DNA from: Chloroflexota bacterium | Lineage (GTDB): Bacteria; Chloroflexota; Anaerolineae; Aggregatilineales; Aggregatilineaceae | Direction of reading: 5' to 3' | Length of the DNA stretch: 14,956 bases | NCBI GenBank assembly: GCA_016234525.1 | Contig: JACRBK010000249.1 | Span: 1 to 14,956 of the forward strand | Shown here: piece by piece, positions 1 through 8,320 of the stretch | How the letters are laid out: every line of letters begins with the position of its first letter | Numbering within the stretch: position 1 is the first letter of the stretch | Program-made: the position numbers and the translations under genes | The notes under the pieces: model-generated | What the model saw: only the letters and a program-made list of their open reading frames with translations | Told to the model about the DNA's origin: nothing | Database searches by the model: none

Positions 1-957
1 GATCGAATATTCGCCCTGGGCATTGGTACACAGGCATTGAATATGATTGCCGCCGTCATAATTGGCGCAGACCTGCATATTCGGGACAGGATCGTGTGGC
101 ACGGCGCTTTCGGTGATCGTGCCGTTCAGTTCGCCACCGGATGCCACCTGGAGGTCTAGCTGCATGTTGGGTTCGAGATCGGAGATGGTCAGATCACCGG
201 TGGTATGATTCACATAACGCAGCGTCGTGTCACACATGCCGTCATAATGACCAGCGGTGTGCACTTTGAAGGGAGTATCAGAGGAGATGTTGCCGATACT
301 GTAGAGGCCGCTGCCGTCCGTGCAGACACATTGAATATGAGCGCCATTCGAATAATCGGCGCAGACCTGCACGTTGAGAACCGGGTTAAAACTCTGGTCA
401 TAAATCAGGCCCGCTACCGTGCCGGTGCTTTGCAGTCCACCTTCGATAAGGCCAATAGTAAAATTGATCCCGGTCACGCTAGGCGCGACGTCGGTGAGGA
501 AAATAACAGGAGCCAGTTCGGCGGTAGTTGTTTCTTGCCACCACTCTACGCTGTAGGCCGCATGGCTGCACGCGGAGCTTCCCCCGGCGCGCACACGATA
601 TTCGGTATTGAGGGGTGCGGTCAGCACAAATTGGCCGCTCGCATCCGTACAAGTGCCAACCGGCACGCCATCCAGCGTAACGCTGACATTTGCCAGCGGG
701 GTCACGCCATCAACGGCATAGACTGTGCCTGAAATGCTGCCCGAAGATTGTTGCAGCATGAGGCTGTTCAACCCAACAGGGGGAGTCTGTTGGTTAAAAA
801 CGAACTGCGGCTCCGTTGATGCCAATGGGCTGGCATCATGGTAAGCCGCAGCCAAGGATGGGTCAGTTATCCCCTGGGCGATTCCGGCAAAAGCCAGGAA
901 ACCCAAAAGGGACATGACACAGAATCCCATCCAACTTAAACGTTGTCTGCGAATCAA
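1..957 (-). CDS. Secreted repeat protein with Cna-B/carboxypeptidase-regulatory-like modules (3' end outside window)
   Basis: The frame is open from a TTG at 957 to the window edge (319 codons, no stop), so the C-terminus is missing. The TTG start is chosen because AGGAGG lies 6 nt upstream (revcomp of about 964-969). The N-terminus has basic residues and then a hydrophobic stretch (MSLLGFLAFAGIAQG), consistent with a Sec signal or membrane anchor. From about residue 70 there are beta-rich modules with the 'SGTVYAVDGVTPLANVSV' and 'GLYSI/GEYSI' look of Cna-B or carboxypeptidase-regulatory-like folds. Two successive modules share a Cys-containing core (CADYSNGAHIQCVC and CANYDGGNHIQCLC) exactly 98 residues apart. 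The family assignment is by pattern; the role is probably extracellular or surface structural. A strong promoter lies upstream. No functional link to the neighbouring exporter is evident. Confidence 0.75.
   Translation of the reverse strand, partial: MIRRQRLSWMGFCVMSLLGFLAFAGIAQGITDPSLAAAYHDASPLASTEPQFVFNQQTPPVGLNSLMLQQSSGSISGTVYAVDGVTPLANVSVTLDGVPVGTCTDASGQFVLTAPLNTEYRVRAGGSSACSHAAYSVEWWQETTTAELAPVIFLTDVAPSVTGINFTIGLIEGGLQSTGTVAGLIYDQSFNPVLNVQVCADYSNGAHIQCVCTDGSGLYSIGNISSDTPFKVHTAGHYDGMCDTTLRYVNHTTGDLTISDLEPNMQLDLQVASGGELNGTITESAVPHDPVPNMQVCANYDGGNHIQCLCTNAQGEYSI
35..384 (-). repeat. Two copies of a 294-bp (98-aa) coding repeat
   Basis: The stretches at about 35-90 and 329-384 are near-identical in DNA (both begin cattgaatatga and contain ggcgcagacctgca) and are 294 bp apart, exactly 98 codons. 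They encode the same Cys-rich loop in successive modules of the secreted protein. The second copy lies near the window edge, so more copies may continue outside. Confidence 0.75.
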
Positions 958-1063
958 GTCCTGCCTCCTACCTAGAATATTATTCAGTTGAATCCACCCG
1001 CGAATATGGCAATCCCATAGTGGGAAAGGAGAACAACGATGGGACTACAGTACCCTAGTCCAA

Positions 1064-1092
1064 ATTATGCGCTATAATGAGGGGGGTGTCAA
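1064..1092 (-). promoter_or_regulatory. Strong sigma-70-type promoter for the left-end secreted protein
   Basis: On the minus strand, TTGACA (1092-1087) is followed by a 17-bp spacer and CATAAT (1069-1064). The -35 is a perfect consensus and the -10 matches 5 of 6. It points at the TTG start at 957, giving a leader of roughly 100 nt. The exporter operon ends just upstream, so this gene is probably transcribed on its own. Confidence 0.7.
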
Positions 1093-1159
1093 CCAGGTGA
1101 TTAAATATAATATTACTGACATCTATCTCAATAAATAATAGTATTATCTTCTAAATTAC

Positions 1160-1188
1160 AAAAATGCCTGGTGTTTAGAGGAGGGCAT
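1160..1188 (-). terminator. Possible weak terminator after the exporter operon
   Basis: Directly after the stop of the second ABC gene, the minus strand reads ATGCC, a 15-nt loop, GGCAT, then a run of T residues. The stem is only 5 bp, so this is a weak intrinsic terminator at best. Its position between the operon end and the next promoter supports it. Confidence 0.4.
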
Positions 1189-1189
1189 G

Positions 1190-4123
1190 TTACACCAACT
1201 GTCGTTGGGCCAGTTCGGTGAAGACGCCACCCTTAGCCAGAAGCTGCACATAGGTTCCGCTTTCGACCAACCTTCCGCGCTGCATAACCAGAATCCGGTC
1301 TGCATCTACGATGGTGCTCAAGCGATGCGCAATCACAATGCGGGTCGCATCGATTTTTTTGAGGCTTTCAGTCACCAGCGCCTGAGAACGATCATCCAGC
1401 GCGCTGGTCGCTTCATCGAAAAAAATAATGCGAGGGCGGGTGACGAGGGCGCGGGCGATCAGCAACCGTTGGCGCTGCCCACCGGAGAAAGTGCTGCCCC
1501 CTTCGCTGATATAGGTTTGCATTCCCATCGGCATTTGTTTGATGTCAGGGGCGATTCCGGCTTTACGAGCCGCTTCCCAGGCATCTTCTACAGTCAGGCG
1601 GCTGGCGCCCAAGATATTATCTTGCACGGTCCCGGTCATTACCTGGCTGTGCTGCAATACCACCCCGATCTGGCGGCGCACGGCACGCAGATCAATTTCA
1701 GAAAGCGCCTGCCCGTCATAATACACATCGCCTGAATCGGGCCGCTCAAAACCGAGCAGATGGCGCAGCAGCGTAGATTTGCCCGATCCTGATGTGCCTA
1801 CTAACGCCACAAACTCCCCCGGTGAAACGCTGAACGTGACATCGTCCAACACGAGCGGGCCTTCTTTAGAATAGCGGAAACTGACGTGGCTCACTTCTAT
1901 CGCGCCGCTCAGTTCGCCGGGGTGGGCTTTTTGTTCATCCACTTCGGGCAGGGTTTGGATAATCGGCTTAAGGCGTTCGTACACCGGGATGATCGAGAGC
2001 GCCGCCACCAGCGCCGTGCCAAACTGCATACTGGCAAAAAGAAACTGGGTAAACGCCGCGTTAAAGGCTAAAAATTCGCCGGTCGATAACTGCGATTGGT
2101 TATAGACCACTGCAAAAACAGCCATCCAGGCGAGGATCGGGTACCCAGCGATCAAGACGGTTAGACTATTGTGAGTTGAGCGCACTCGAAAGGCTAATTT
2201 TTTCTGGCGGCTGAAAGCGTTGGCCCACAGGAAAAACGAACGCCCCTCTGCTCCTGCCACGCGCAGTTTGCTGATCCCGCCGATGATCTGCACGATTAAC
2301 CCCGAAATCTCACCCTGAGTATGAGTCACGGCACGCTGATCGCGCAGCAGGCGCGCGCCCAACAGCGTCGTCAGGGTGGTAAAGACTATCACCAGCAGCA
2401 GGGTGATTAGCGCCAAGCGGGAGTCGTAATACAACATCAGCAGCAGGTTAAACCACGAAAACATCCCGGCGAGCAGCGCCAGCGCCACCGATCCCGACAG
2501 TGTTTGTTTGATAATGCCTACCCCCATCGCTCGTTGGGCCAGATCACCGGGAGAATAGCGGCGGAAAAAGTCGGGCGACAGGCTGAGCAGACGGTCCCAG
2601 ATCGCGGCCTGGATTGTGCCATCGGACCGGCTCTCGATGCGCAGCAGCACGATACTGCGTGCTACCTGAAACAGCGCCACTGCGACGGCGCTCAGCGTCA
2701 GCACCCCGCCAAAAACTAATAACTGCGATTGCTCACCGCCAGGGATCAACCGGCCAAAGATCACTCCGGTGATAATCGGCGTGAGCATAGCGAGCGCCCC
2801 TCCCGCCAGCCCAACCACCAGCAGCGCCAATACATCACGGCGCGCCCCGCGCTGCCCAAAGCGCAGCAGGTCTAATGCGTTCAGCGGGCGATCTGGGAAA
2901 GGCCGGTAAAACATCACGGCTGTACCACTTAATTGGGCGGCGAGTTCTTCGGTGATAGGAGAGACTTCGCCCAAAATCGGATCGTGCAGTTCGTATTCCT
3001 TACTTTTGCCGGGCAGCAGCGCCGCCGGGCGATGATCTTCCCCACGATAAACCAGCAGCGGGCCGTTATCTTTGCGCCACCAATCTTCGCGCAGCAGCAC
3101 CGTTCGAGTGCGCACCCGCGACGCCCTGGCGATTTCAGCCAGCGGGTCTTGATAGACCTCCTGCCCGTCATAATCCGGCGGCCCTTTGACCGTCAGGCCG
3201 AGGGCATCGCCTACCATCCGGCACGCCGCCAGCAAAGGATCGCTGATGTCAGCGCCCAGGGTATCTACGGTTTGTTCGTCGCTCCAGGTAGCGGCCAGCC
3301 GCGAAACAGCGGTCTGGACCTTGATCGCATCGCTGGCGACTTTGGCGCGAATCATCTGGCCCGCCGCTTGTTTTTCGCGCAGTAAGTCGCGCTCGATCAC
3401 GTTGAGGATGCGGGTATTAAACTGGTCAAGGTGCGTCCACTTCGGATCAAGTTTCAGCACTGCCGGGGTGCTAAAAGCTTGCAGCCTGCCGGGTTCTGCC
3501 GCTTGTAACCAGGTGCGATCCGACAGCGGGACCAGCGCTTCCCCGGTCGTCAAGGTCAGATCGTCGCGCCCTAAAAAGCGAGAGCTGCCCTCAAGCTGCT
3601 GGACCCATACCACCTGACGCGGCGTGCGTGCGATTGTCCCCGCGTCGAGCGCCAATTCTTTGTCAGGCTCGATGACCTTATAATCTTTAGGTTTGATAGT
3701 GCTGCTCATGCCTGCCGACAGCGCTTGAATCCAGTTTTCGAGCAGGGTGATGATGATCGGCGCGTTTTCGGGTTTGTCGATCAACTGCTGCAAACGCGAC
3801 TTGGTAAAACGCAAAATCTGCGTTTCGGGGGCGCAGTTCGCCAGCAGCGCTACCCGGTGATCGCTGATATCGGCTCCTAACAAAAGCTGGTGAGTAAAAG
3901 CGCGAAACAAGTGATAACGTGCGCCTGCCGCTGTGCCGCCTTCTGTTTGCAGCGCGAAAATATCTACCGACCCGCTGTAAACCAGCCAGGCGTTATCATC
4001 GCCAGAGAGCAAAAAAGGCTCGTTGCCGCTCAGCGTCACCAACCGCGACTCGCGGTAGCGCAGAGCCAGCAAAAAGAGTTCCCATTCTTCAGAGGTATCG
4101 GCAGGGCGTTTATCGTCGGGCAT
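1190..4123 (-). CDS. NHLP-type peptide export ABC transporter, permease/ATPase subunit with long N-terminal extension (second ABC protein)
   Basis: This is about 977 residues. An N-terminal region of roughly 400 residues without peptidase motifs is followed by a transmembrane domain and an ABC ATPase domain. The ATPase has Walker A GTSGSGKST near residue 775, signature FSGGQRQR near 876, Walker B IIFFDEATSALD near 897 and an H-loop (VIAHRLSTI). The size and layout match the NHLP bacteriocin ABC2 protein, which works beside a C39-containing partner and an HlyD protein; both lie immediately upstream here. The start at 4123 has AGGA 7 nt upstream. An ATG at 4141 is in frame, but its G-rich leader pairs with CCTTCGCC in a hairpin and sits only 1 nt from the ATG. 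The role, by inference, is to energise or gate export of the modified peptide at the inner membrane. Confidence 0.88.
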   Translation of the reverse strand: MPDDKRPADTSEEWELFLLALRYRESRLVTLSGNEPFLLSGDDNAWLVYSGSVDIFALQTEGGTAAGARYHLFRAFTHQLLLGADISDHRVALLANCAPETQILRFTKSRLQQLIDKPENAPIIITLLENWIQALSAGMSSTIKPKDYKVIEPDKELALDAGTIARTPRQVVWVQQLEGSSRFLGRDDLTLTTGEALVPLSDRTWLQAAEPGRLQAFSTPAVLKLDPKWTHLDQFNTRILNVIERDLLREKQAAGQMIRAKVASDAIKVQTAVSRLAATWSDEQTVDTLGADISDPLLAACRMVGDALGLTVKGPPDYDGQEVYQDPLAEIARASRVRTRTVLLREDWWRKDNGPLLVYRGEDHRPAALLPGKSKEYELHDPILGEVSPITEELAAQLSGTAVMFYRPFPDRPLNALDLLRFGQRGARRDVLALLVVGLAGGALAMLTPIITGVIFGRLIPGGEQSQLLVFGGVLTLSAVAVALFQVARSIVLLRIESRSDGTIQAAIWDRLLSLSPDFFRRYSPGDLAQRAMGVGIIKQTLSGSVALALLAGMFSWFNLLLMLYYDSRLALITLLLVIVFTTLTTLLGARLLRDQRAVTHTQGEISGLIVQIIGGISKLRVAGAEGRSFFLWANAFSRQKKLAFRVRSTHNSLTVLIAGYPILAWMAVFAVVYNQSQLSTGEFLAFNAAFTQFLFASMQFGTALVAALSIIPVYERLKPIIQTLPEVDEQKAHPGELSGAIEVSHVSFRYSKEGPLVLDDVTFSVSPGEFVALVGTSGSGKSTLLRHLLGFERPDSGDVYYDGQALSEIDLRAVRRQIGVVLQHSQVMTGTVQDNILGASRLTVEDAWEAARKAGIAPDIKQMPMGMQTYISEGGSTFSGGQRQRLLIARALVTRPRIIFFDEATSALDDRSQALVTESLKKIDATRIVIAHRLSTIVDADRILVMQRGRLVESGTYVQLLAKGGVFTELAQRQLV

Positions 4124-4141
4124 AGAGATTTCCTGTGACAT

Positions 4142-4172
4142 TCCCCCCGCCTGACGGCGAAGGTGTACGACG
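4142..4172 (-). promoter_or_regulatory. Small hairpin in the gap between the two ABC genes
   Basis: On the minus strand, CCTTCGCC, loop GTCA, GGCGGGGG can form an 8-bp stem with two G-U pairs. It covers the G-rich tract before the in-frame ATG at 4141 and leaves the AGGA before 4123 free. It may tune translation of the second ABC subunit or merely disfavour the earlier start. Confidence 0.35.
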
Positions 4173-4196
4173 CTTTTTCGGTAGTTTTTTCGGCAA

Positions 4197-6431
4197 TTAC
4201 AGGTCGGCCAACGTATCGAATACCGACTCGACTTTGCTACGACGTTTGCTCGGCTGCTCGGCCCCAATCAAGTCAGCATAAGGACCGCCTTCGCGCAGCA
4301 TGGCTTGATGTGTACCGCGCTGCACAATTTTGCCGTGTTCGAGCATAATAATTTCGTCGCAGTCGCGGATCGTACTCAGGCGGTGTGCCACGATCAGGCA
4401 GGTACAGCCGCGCCGCCGCAGGTTGTCGTCAATCAACTTTTCAGTGACCGGATCGAGCGCGCTGGTGGCTTCATCGAGAATCAACAGCGCCGGATTAGTG
4501 ACCAGCGCCCGCGCAATTTCGAGCCGCTGGCGTTCGCCGCCGCTAAAATTGCGCCCACCCGCTTCCACCATAAAATCATAACCGCCTGCGTGTTCGGTAA
4601 TCACATCGTGGATCGCGGCATCTTTGGCGGCCTGCACAATCCAGGCTTTGGGGATCGTCGGGTTCCACAGCGTCAGGTTATCGCGGATCGTGCCGCTAAA
4701 TAGGGAAATCGACTGATCGACCATCGCCATTGAATCGGTCATGACTTCTCTAGGGATTGCCACACGCTGTTTGCCATCAAATAGAATCTCGCCAGACCAG
4801 GGCGCATACAGCCCCGCGACCATACGCGAGACGGTGGATTTACCGCTGCCCGACGCGCCGACTAATGCGATCCGCTGGCCGGGTTTGACGATCAGATTAA
4901 AGTTCTCGATCAGGGGTTCACCCAGGCGGCTGTAACCGAACGATACATTACATAGTTCCAGGTGGCCGTCCAGCCGGGCGGTCTGAATATCAGCGTCTGG
5001 CAATGAGACGCTTGACACGACGCTGGCATCCACCGGGTAACGCAGCACATCGTCCAGCCGGTTCATATCCCCTTCTGCCTCTTGAAGACGATTGCCCAGG
5101 TTGATCAACTGGGTAACGGGCTGCATAAAACTGAGCATCAGGCTTTGGAAAGCGACCAGCATACCAATCGTTAACTGCCCATCTTGCACCCGCACCCCAC
5201 CGATCACCAGGATCAGCGCGATACCGAGCGCCTGCAAAAACAGCGGGACAACCGCCAACATCTGAGTCAAATAAGCGAGATACTGCTCACCGTTCACCAC
5301 TTTGGCCTGAAACCCGGCCCACCGCGCGAAAAAGTCCGACTCGGCCCCGGTGGCTTTCATCGTTTCCAGGGTTTGCAGCCCATCCATCGATGCGCCAATC
5401 AGTTTGCCGCGTTCTTGCAGCAGATTGCGGTTGGCGTCTACCCGGCGGCGCGAGATCGAGCGCAGCGCCAGGATGTTGATCAATACCATGACCACACCCA
5501 CCAACGTCAACAGCACATCATATTGCAGCATCAGCAAGGCGTAAAACGTCGCCAACAGCAAATTAATCGCCGCCGTCGCCAGTTCGCCGGAGAGTAACTG
5601 CGCCACCCGGTCATTGACCTGCACCCGAAAGGCAATATCCCCGGCGTAACGCTGCGAGAAAAACTCTACCGGCAGGTGCAGAATATGCCAGAAAAACCGG
5701 CTGGACCCGCCGATGGATAGTTTGGTTTCCAGTCGCAGTAGATAGGCTTGTTGGAGCCAGGTGAGGCTCATGTTGATAATCACCGCCAGGATCATCCCAC
5801 TCAGCAGTGGCAAAATCCAGTTCTGCCCGCCGATCAATATATCGTCTACGAAAATGCGCAAAAAAACCGGGACGATCAAACCGGGGATGACCAGAAATAG
5901 ACTGGCGAGCAGCACATAGAGCAAACCGAGTTCTGATCCGGCGAGCCGCTGGCGCAGCGCCCCAGACAGCTTAAAAGGCCGCCCACCTTTCTCAAAGGTG
6001 GCGCTGGGTTCCATCACCAGGGCGATCCCGGTGAAAAACTCATCGAATTCTTGCAGCGAGATAGTGCGCGGCCCGGTGGCTGGGTCGTTGATATACACCC
6101 GGTCTTTGCCAAAACCTTCGACGACGAGAAAATGGGTGAACTTCCAAAACACGATCAGCGGCAGGGGCAGGTTCAGCAGTCCTTCGATATTGCTGCGTCG
6201 CACACCCTTCGCTTCTAAGCCATAACCACGCGCCGCCTTGACGATATTCAGCGCGTTGCTGCCATCACGAGAGACGCCGCACGCCAGACGCAGTTCTTCG
6301 AGCGCCACATATTTAGCATAGTACTGTAACACAATACCCAGCGACGCTGCGCCGCACTCGACCGCCTCCATTTGTAGGACCGTCGGAGTTTTGACGCGCC
6401 TGCGCTGTTTGTGGGGAATAGTGTTATCCAT
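4197..6431 (-). CDS. NHLP-type peptide exporter: C39 peptidase/permease/ATPase
   Basis: This 744-residue protein has three parts. Residues 13-130 form a C39 (bacteriocin-processing) cysteine peptidase with Q20, catalytic C26 (VECGAAS), H100 (FTHFLVVEG) and D116 (INDP) all present. Residues about 160-460 are an ABC transmembrane domain. The C-terminal ATPase has Walker A GASGSGKST near 525, signature FSGGERQR near 628, Walker B LLILDEATSALD near 650 and the H-loop IVAHRLSTI. Such proteins cut the leader after a Gly-Gly or Gly-Ala pair and move the core across the membrane. The start at 6431 has a CAGGGG about 8 nt upstream. The hlyD gene ends 14 bp before it. The likely cargo is the Cys/Gly-rich peptide at 11013. 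Confidence 0.93.
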   Translation of the reverse strand: MDNTIPHKQRRRVKTPTVLQMEAVECGAASLGIVLQYYAKYVALEELRLACGVSRDGSNALNIVKAARGYGLEAKGVRRSNIEGLLNLPLPLIVFWKFTHFLVVEGFGKDRVYINDPATGPRTISLQEFDEFFTGIALVMEPSATFEKGGRPFKLSGALRQRLAGSELGLLYVLLASLFLVIPGLIVPVFLRIFVDDILIGGQNWILPLLSGMILAVIINMSLTWLQQAYLLRLETKLSIGGSSRFFWHILHLPVEFFSQRYAGDIAFRVQVNDRVAQLLSGELATAAINLLLATFYALLMLQYDVLLTLVGVVMVLINILALRSISRRRVDANRNLLQERGKLIGASMDGLQTLETMKATGAESDFFARWAGFQAKVVNGEQYLAYLTQMLAVVPLFLQALGIALILVIGGVRVQDGQLTIGMLVAFQSLMLSFMQPVTQLINLGNRLQEAEGDMNRLDDVLRYPVDASVVSSVSLPDADIQTARLDGHLELCNVSFGYSRLGEPLIENFNLIVKPGQRIALVGASGSGKSTVSRMVAGLYAPWSGEILFDGKQRVAIPREVMTDSMAMVDQSISLFSGTIRDNLTLWNPTIPKAWIVQAAKDAAIHDVITEHAGGYDFMVEAGGRNFSGGERQRLEIARALVTNPALLILDEATSALDPVTEKLIDDNLRRRGCTCLIVAHRLSTIRDCDEIIMLEHGKIVQRGTHQAMLREGGPYADLIGAEQPSKRRSKVESVFDTLADL

Positions 6432-6445
6432 AGCTGCTGCCCCTG

Positions 6446-7270
6446 TCAGGAAACCAGATTAAAGATTTTTTCAATCGGGCGCTGGTTTTCTACCTGGATT
6501 TTGATCAGGCAGGGGGTTCCGCTCACAATGGGCGTCGATGGGCCGTCGGACGCGGACCAGATATAGTGACCTGCGCGGTTGGTAGTCAGCGCGATGCGCA
6601 CCTCAAATACAGCACCCCCGGCGCTCGGATCATTCACCGAATTCACTTCGCCCAAGACAGCGCGAATCTCATCCTGAGTCGCGGCAAATCGCGCCACCGA
6701 CTGCACCCGCCCTTCCAGATAACCATATTTTTCTAGCTCGACGTTCGAGGGCAAAATCTGAACGTCCATACCGACGCGAATTTGCTGCCGGTCCCCCAAC
6801 GGCACATAGGTCACGATCTCTTGCTGTTGGGTGGGGCGATCAAACGACTCGACGCTGATTAACGGGGTGCCTGCGTCCACTGGCTCACCGATCTGCACCC
6901 GCACAGAGATCACCCGCCCATTCACCGGGCTGGTGATGCTGACTGTGCCAGTCGCCGTTGAGACGCGCGCAATAGGCCGTTCAGCCGCGATCAGGCTGCC
7001 GGGCTGCGCCGAAATTTCGACGATCTGGCCAGCTTGGGGAGCCGGGACAAATACCACCGGGTTACGCAGCGTCAGCGTGCCGGACTGGTCGAGGGTGGTG
7101 GTGATTCGACCGAAGATACTCCAGGAGAGGGCAATCAGCAGCACTACGCCAAAAGCTGCCAGCAGCAGCCATGCGCCGGGCCGGGTGATCTGCATCAGTT
7201 GGTCAAGTTCTTCGGGCGAGGCCAGTTTGTCAAGCGCCGCTTTGCGGTAGACGGGTTGGTTTGCAGGCAT
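6446..7270 (-). CDS. NHLP-type HlyD membrane-fusion/secretion protein
   Basis: This 274-residue protein begins with the segment VYRKAALDKLASPEELDQLM, typical of the NHLP secretion protein, followed by one membrane helix (about residues 32-52). A biotinyl/lipoyl-like beta domain follows (about 65-145, with the PAPQAGQIV and TSPVNGRVISV halves), then a beta-barrel ending in VENQRPIEKIF. It lacks the long coiled-coil hairpin of classical HlyD, as expected for this subfamily. It would link the inner-membrane ABC pair to the outside or periplasm. It is the first gene of the minus-strand operon. The ATG at 7270 has no adjacent Shine-Dalgarno; a strong AAGGAGG lies 30 nt upstream with a hairpin between. 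No better start codon occurs in that interval. Confidence 0.9.
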   Translation of the reverse strand: MPANQPVYRKAALDKLASPEELDQLMQITRPGAWLLLAAFGVVLLIALSWSIFGRITTTLDQSGTLTLRNPVVFVPAPQAGQIVEISAQPGSLIAAERPIARVSTATGTVSITSPVNGRVISVRVQIGEPVDAGTPLISVESFDRPTQQQEIVTYVPLGDRQQIRVGMDVQILPSNVELEKYGYLEGRVQSVARFAATQDEIRAVLGEVNSVNDPSAGGAVFEVRIALTTNRAGHYIWSASDGPSTPIVSGTPCLIKIQVENQRPIEKIFNLVS

Positions 7271-7276
7271 CGGTGT

Positions 7277-7307
7277 GGCGCGGTGTTTGAAGGCCGCGCG
7301 CCTCCTT
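7277..7307 (-). promoter_or_regulatory. Distant Shine-Dalgarno plus intervening hairpin before hlyD
   Basis: On the minus strand AAGGAGG (7307-7301) is followed by GCGCGG (7299-7294), a 10-nt loop, CCGCGC (7283-7278), then 7 nt to the ATG. The linear spacing is 30 nt. Looping out the 22-nt hairpin leaves 8 nt, a normal spacing. An alternative pairing, GGCGCG with CGCGCC, overlaps it and would use part of the Shine-Dalgarno. Confidence 0.5.
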
Positions 7308-7339
7308 CCTTACGGGTTGCGATTAGTGCTTTGGGTGCA

Positions 7340-7369
7340 AGCATACAATAAGGTTGGGGGGTTGCGCAA
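7340..7369 (-). promoter_or_regulatory. Weak candidate promoter for the exporter operon
   Basis: On the minus strand TTGCGC (7369-7364), an 18-bp spacer and TATGCT (7345-7340) could form a promoter about 70 bp upstream of the hlyD start. Both boxes are poor matches. It is listed because some promoter must lie between 7271 and 7680 for the left arm. Confidence 0.25.
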
Positions 7370-7510
7370 TGCGCCGCATGGATGAGTGTTTCTTCTTTCG
7401 TAATTAATCAAATAGTATCAACTTTATCTGCTGATCAGCCGTTTCAATTGGTGACTATTTCCACTACAGTGACGTATCTCGGCTATGTTATTGTCTCTTG
7501 TATGGTTGAG

Positions 7511-7540
7511 TTGATTTGCCTCCTGGGTATTCAGTACTAT
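7511..7540 (+). promoter_or_regulatory. Candidate promoter for the RiPP arm
   Basis: TTGATT (7511-7516), an 18-bp spacer and TACTAT (7535-7540) give a reasonable sigma-70-like promoter facing right. The expected transcription start, about 7547, coincides with the left edge of a perfect inverted repeat. This leaves a leader of about 130 nt before the first gene at 7681. Confidence 0.35.
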
Positions 7541-7545
7541 ACTCA

Positions 7546-7584
7546 GGTTGATAAAACTAATAAAATTTACAGGTTTTATCAACC
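7546..7584. promoter_or_regulatory. Perfect 12-bp inverted repeat in the divergent region (operator or 5' hairpin)
   Basis: GGTTGATAAAAC (7546-7557) and GTTTTATCAACC (7573-7584) are exact reverse complements separated by 15 nt. No T-run follows, so it does not look like a terminator. It lies just downstream of the candidate promoter and upstream of 7681, so it is either a regulator-binding site or a stabilising hairpin at the 5' end of the mRNA. The rest of 7385-7670 is AT-rich, and I see no gene in it. Confidence 0.6.
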
Positions 7585-7680
7585 CCAAACGTCACTTCTT
7601 TGCGACTTAGTAATCAAGAGCAATTAATCGGATGGCTCGTAAGTACGCAAAGACAACCTAACCCTAGGAGGATTTACCCC

Positions 7681-8265
7681 ATGAAAACCGTTGTTCGTCT
7701 CGCTATTGTTGTTGTGATGTTGGTTGTTATGCTCCCTCTGGCTTCGGTACATGCTGAAGGGGACGAAACATATGCCGGTTTCTTTATCCAAGAAGCCGAA
7801 AGTGGCACAATGATCGATAATATGGACGGAACCTACACCTTGACACTCGAGGGCGTAGGCGAAGACACCGAATGGCTGGTATCTACCCCTTACGCGGGTG
7901 TCGGGGCGGTCAGCACTGGTGAACTTGCTCAGATTTGGGCTTCGCATCCTGATGGTTTGGTTGCCCAGGCCGTTCTAGAAATTGATGATGTAGTGGTGTC
8001 GCTGTCGTTGACTGCCCCAGTATTCGATGCCGAAAATGAGAGCATTAGCTATACAGCTACTGTGGTGGTCCCTGAAGGTGAAAAAGATGCACCTGAAGTC
8101 GCCGCTGAATTTGAATCCGCTGTACTTTATATCGTCACTGACGACGCCTTGTTGGATGGCCTGAAGGTGGGCGCCGAAAACAATGAAGCTCGCCCGACCC
8201 TACAATGCACGAAAATTTATAGCTTCCTGTTGGGTTGGCAAGACAACTGCAAGTGGGTCCCCTAG
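7681..8265 (+). CDS. Sec-secreted beta-rich protein of unknown function, first gene of the RiPP arm
   Basis: This 194-residue protein has a strong AGGAGG 7 nt before the ATG. Residues 1-25 form a clear Sec signal peptide (MKTVV, hydrophobic core, then VHA before EGDET). The mature part is acidic and beta-rich, with a segment DGTYTLTLEGV followed by EWLVSTPY. This recalls secreted domains that usually read YTLTL.GV...FSDRP; I regard it as a diverged relative at best. The last 22 residues change character and carry two Cys (TLQC and DNCKW) separated by 14 residues, possibly a disulfide. It is separated from scmD by a strong hairpin. It could be an immunity, sensor or partner protein for the exported peptide; nothing in the sequence decides. 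Confidence 0.85.
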   Translation: MKTVVRLAIVVVMLVVMLPLASVHAEGDETYAGFFIQEAESGTMIDNMDGTYTLTLEGVGEDTEWLVSTPYAGVGAVSTGELAQIWASHPDGLVAQAVLEIDDVVVSLSLTAPVFDAENESISYTATVVVPEGEKDAPEVAAEFESAVLYIVTDDALLDGLKVGAENNEARPTLQCTKIYSFLLGWQDNCKWVP

Positions 8266-8320
8266 TCTAAGGGAAACCACACCGGTACTCCACTTGAGTG
8301 TGGATTGACAAGAGATGATT

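Noticed and set aside
35..384. CRISPR-like spaced repeat
   Set aside because: There are only two copies, 294 bp apart and in one reading frame; they encode successive protein modules.
205..732. Plus-strand 175-codon open frame
   Set aside because: It is the antisense shadow of the secreted repeat protein, which has a signal peptide, a strong Shine-Dalgarno and a promoter.
1187..1735. Plus-strand 182-codon open frame
   Set aside because: It lies opposite the ATPase domain of the second ABC protein, whose motifs are intact.
4124..4267. Longer N-terminus for the second ABC protein (start at 4267)
   Set aside because: It would overlap the upstream ABC gene by about 70 bp, and the extra residues are basic and low in family character. 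The start at 4123 has a good Shine-Dalgarno.
7382..7627. 81-codon open frame with hydrophobic segments in the divergent region
   Set aside because: There is no Shine-Dalgarno, no recognisable family, and it spans the candidate promoter and the perfect dyad. The AT-rich composition explains the hydrophobic look.
8305..8310. Perfect TTGACA before scmD as a promoter -35
   Set aside because: A 17-bp spacer lands inside the GC-rich hairpin at 8321-8347 and no -10-like hexamer is found at usual spacing.
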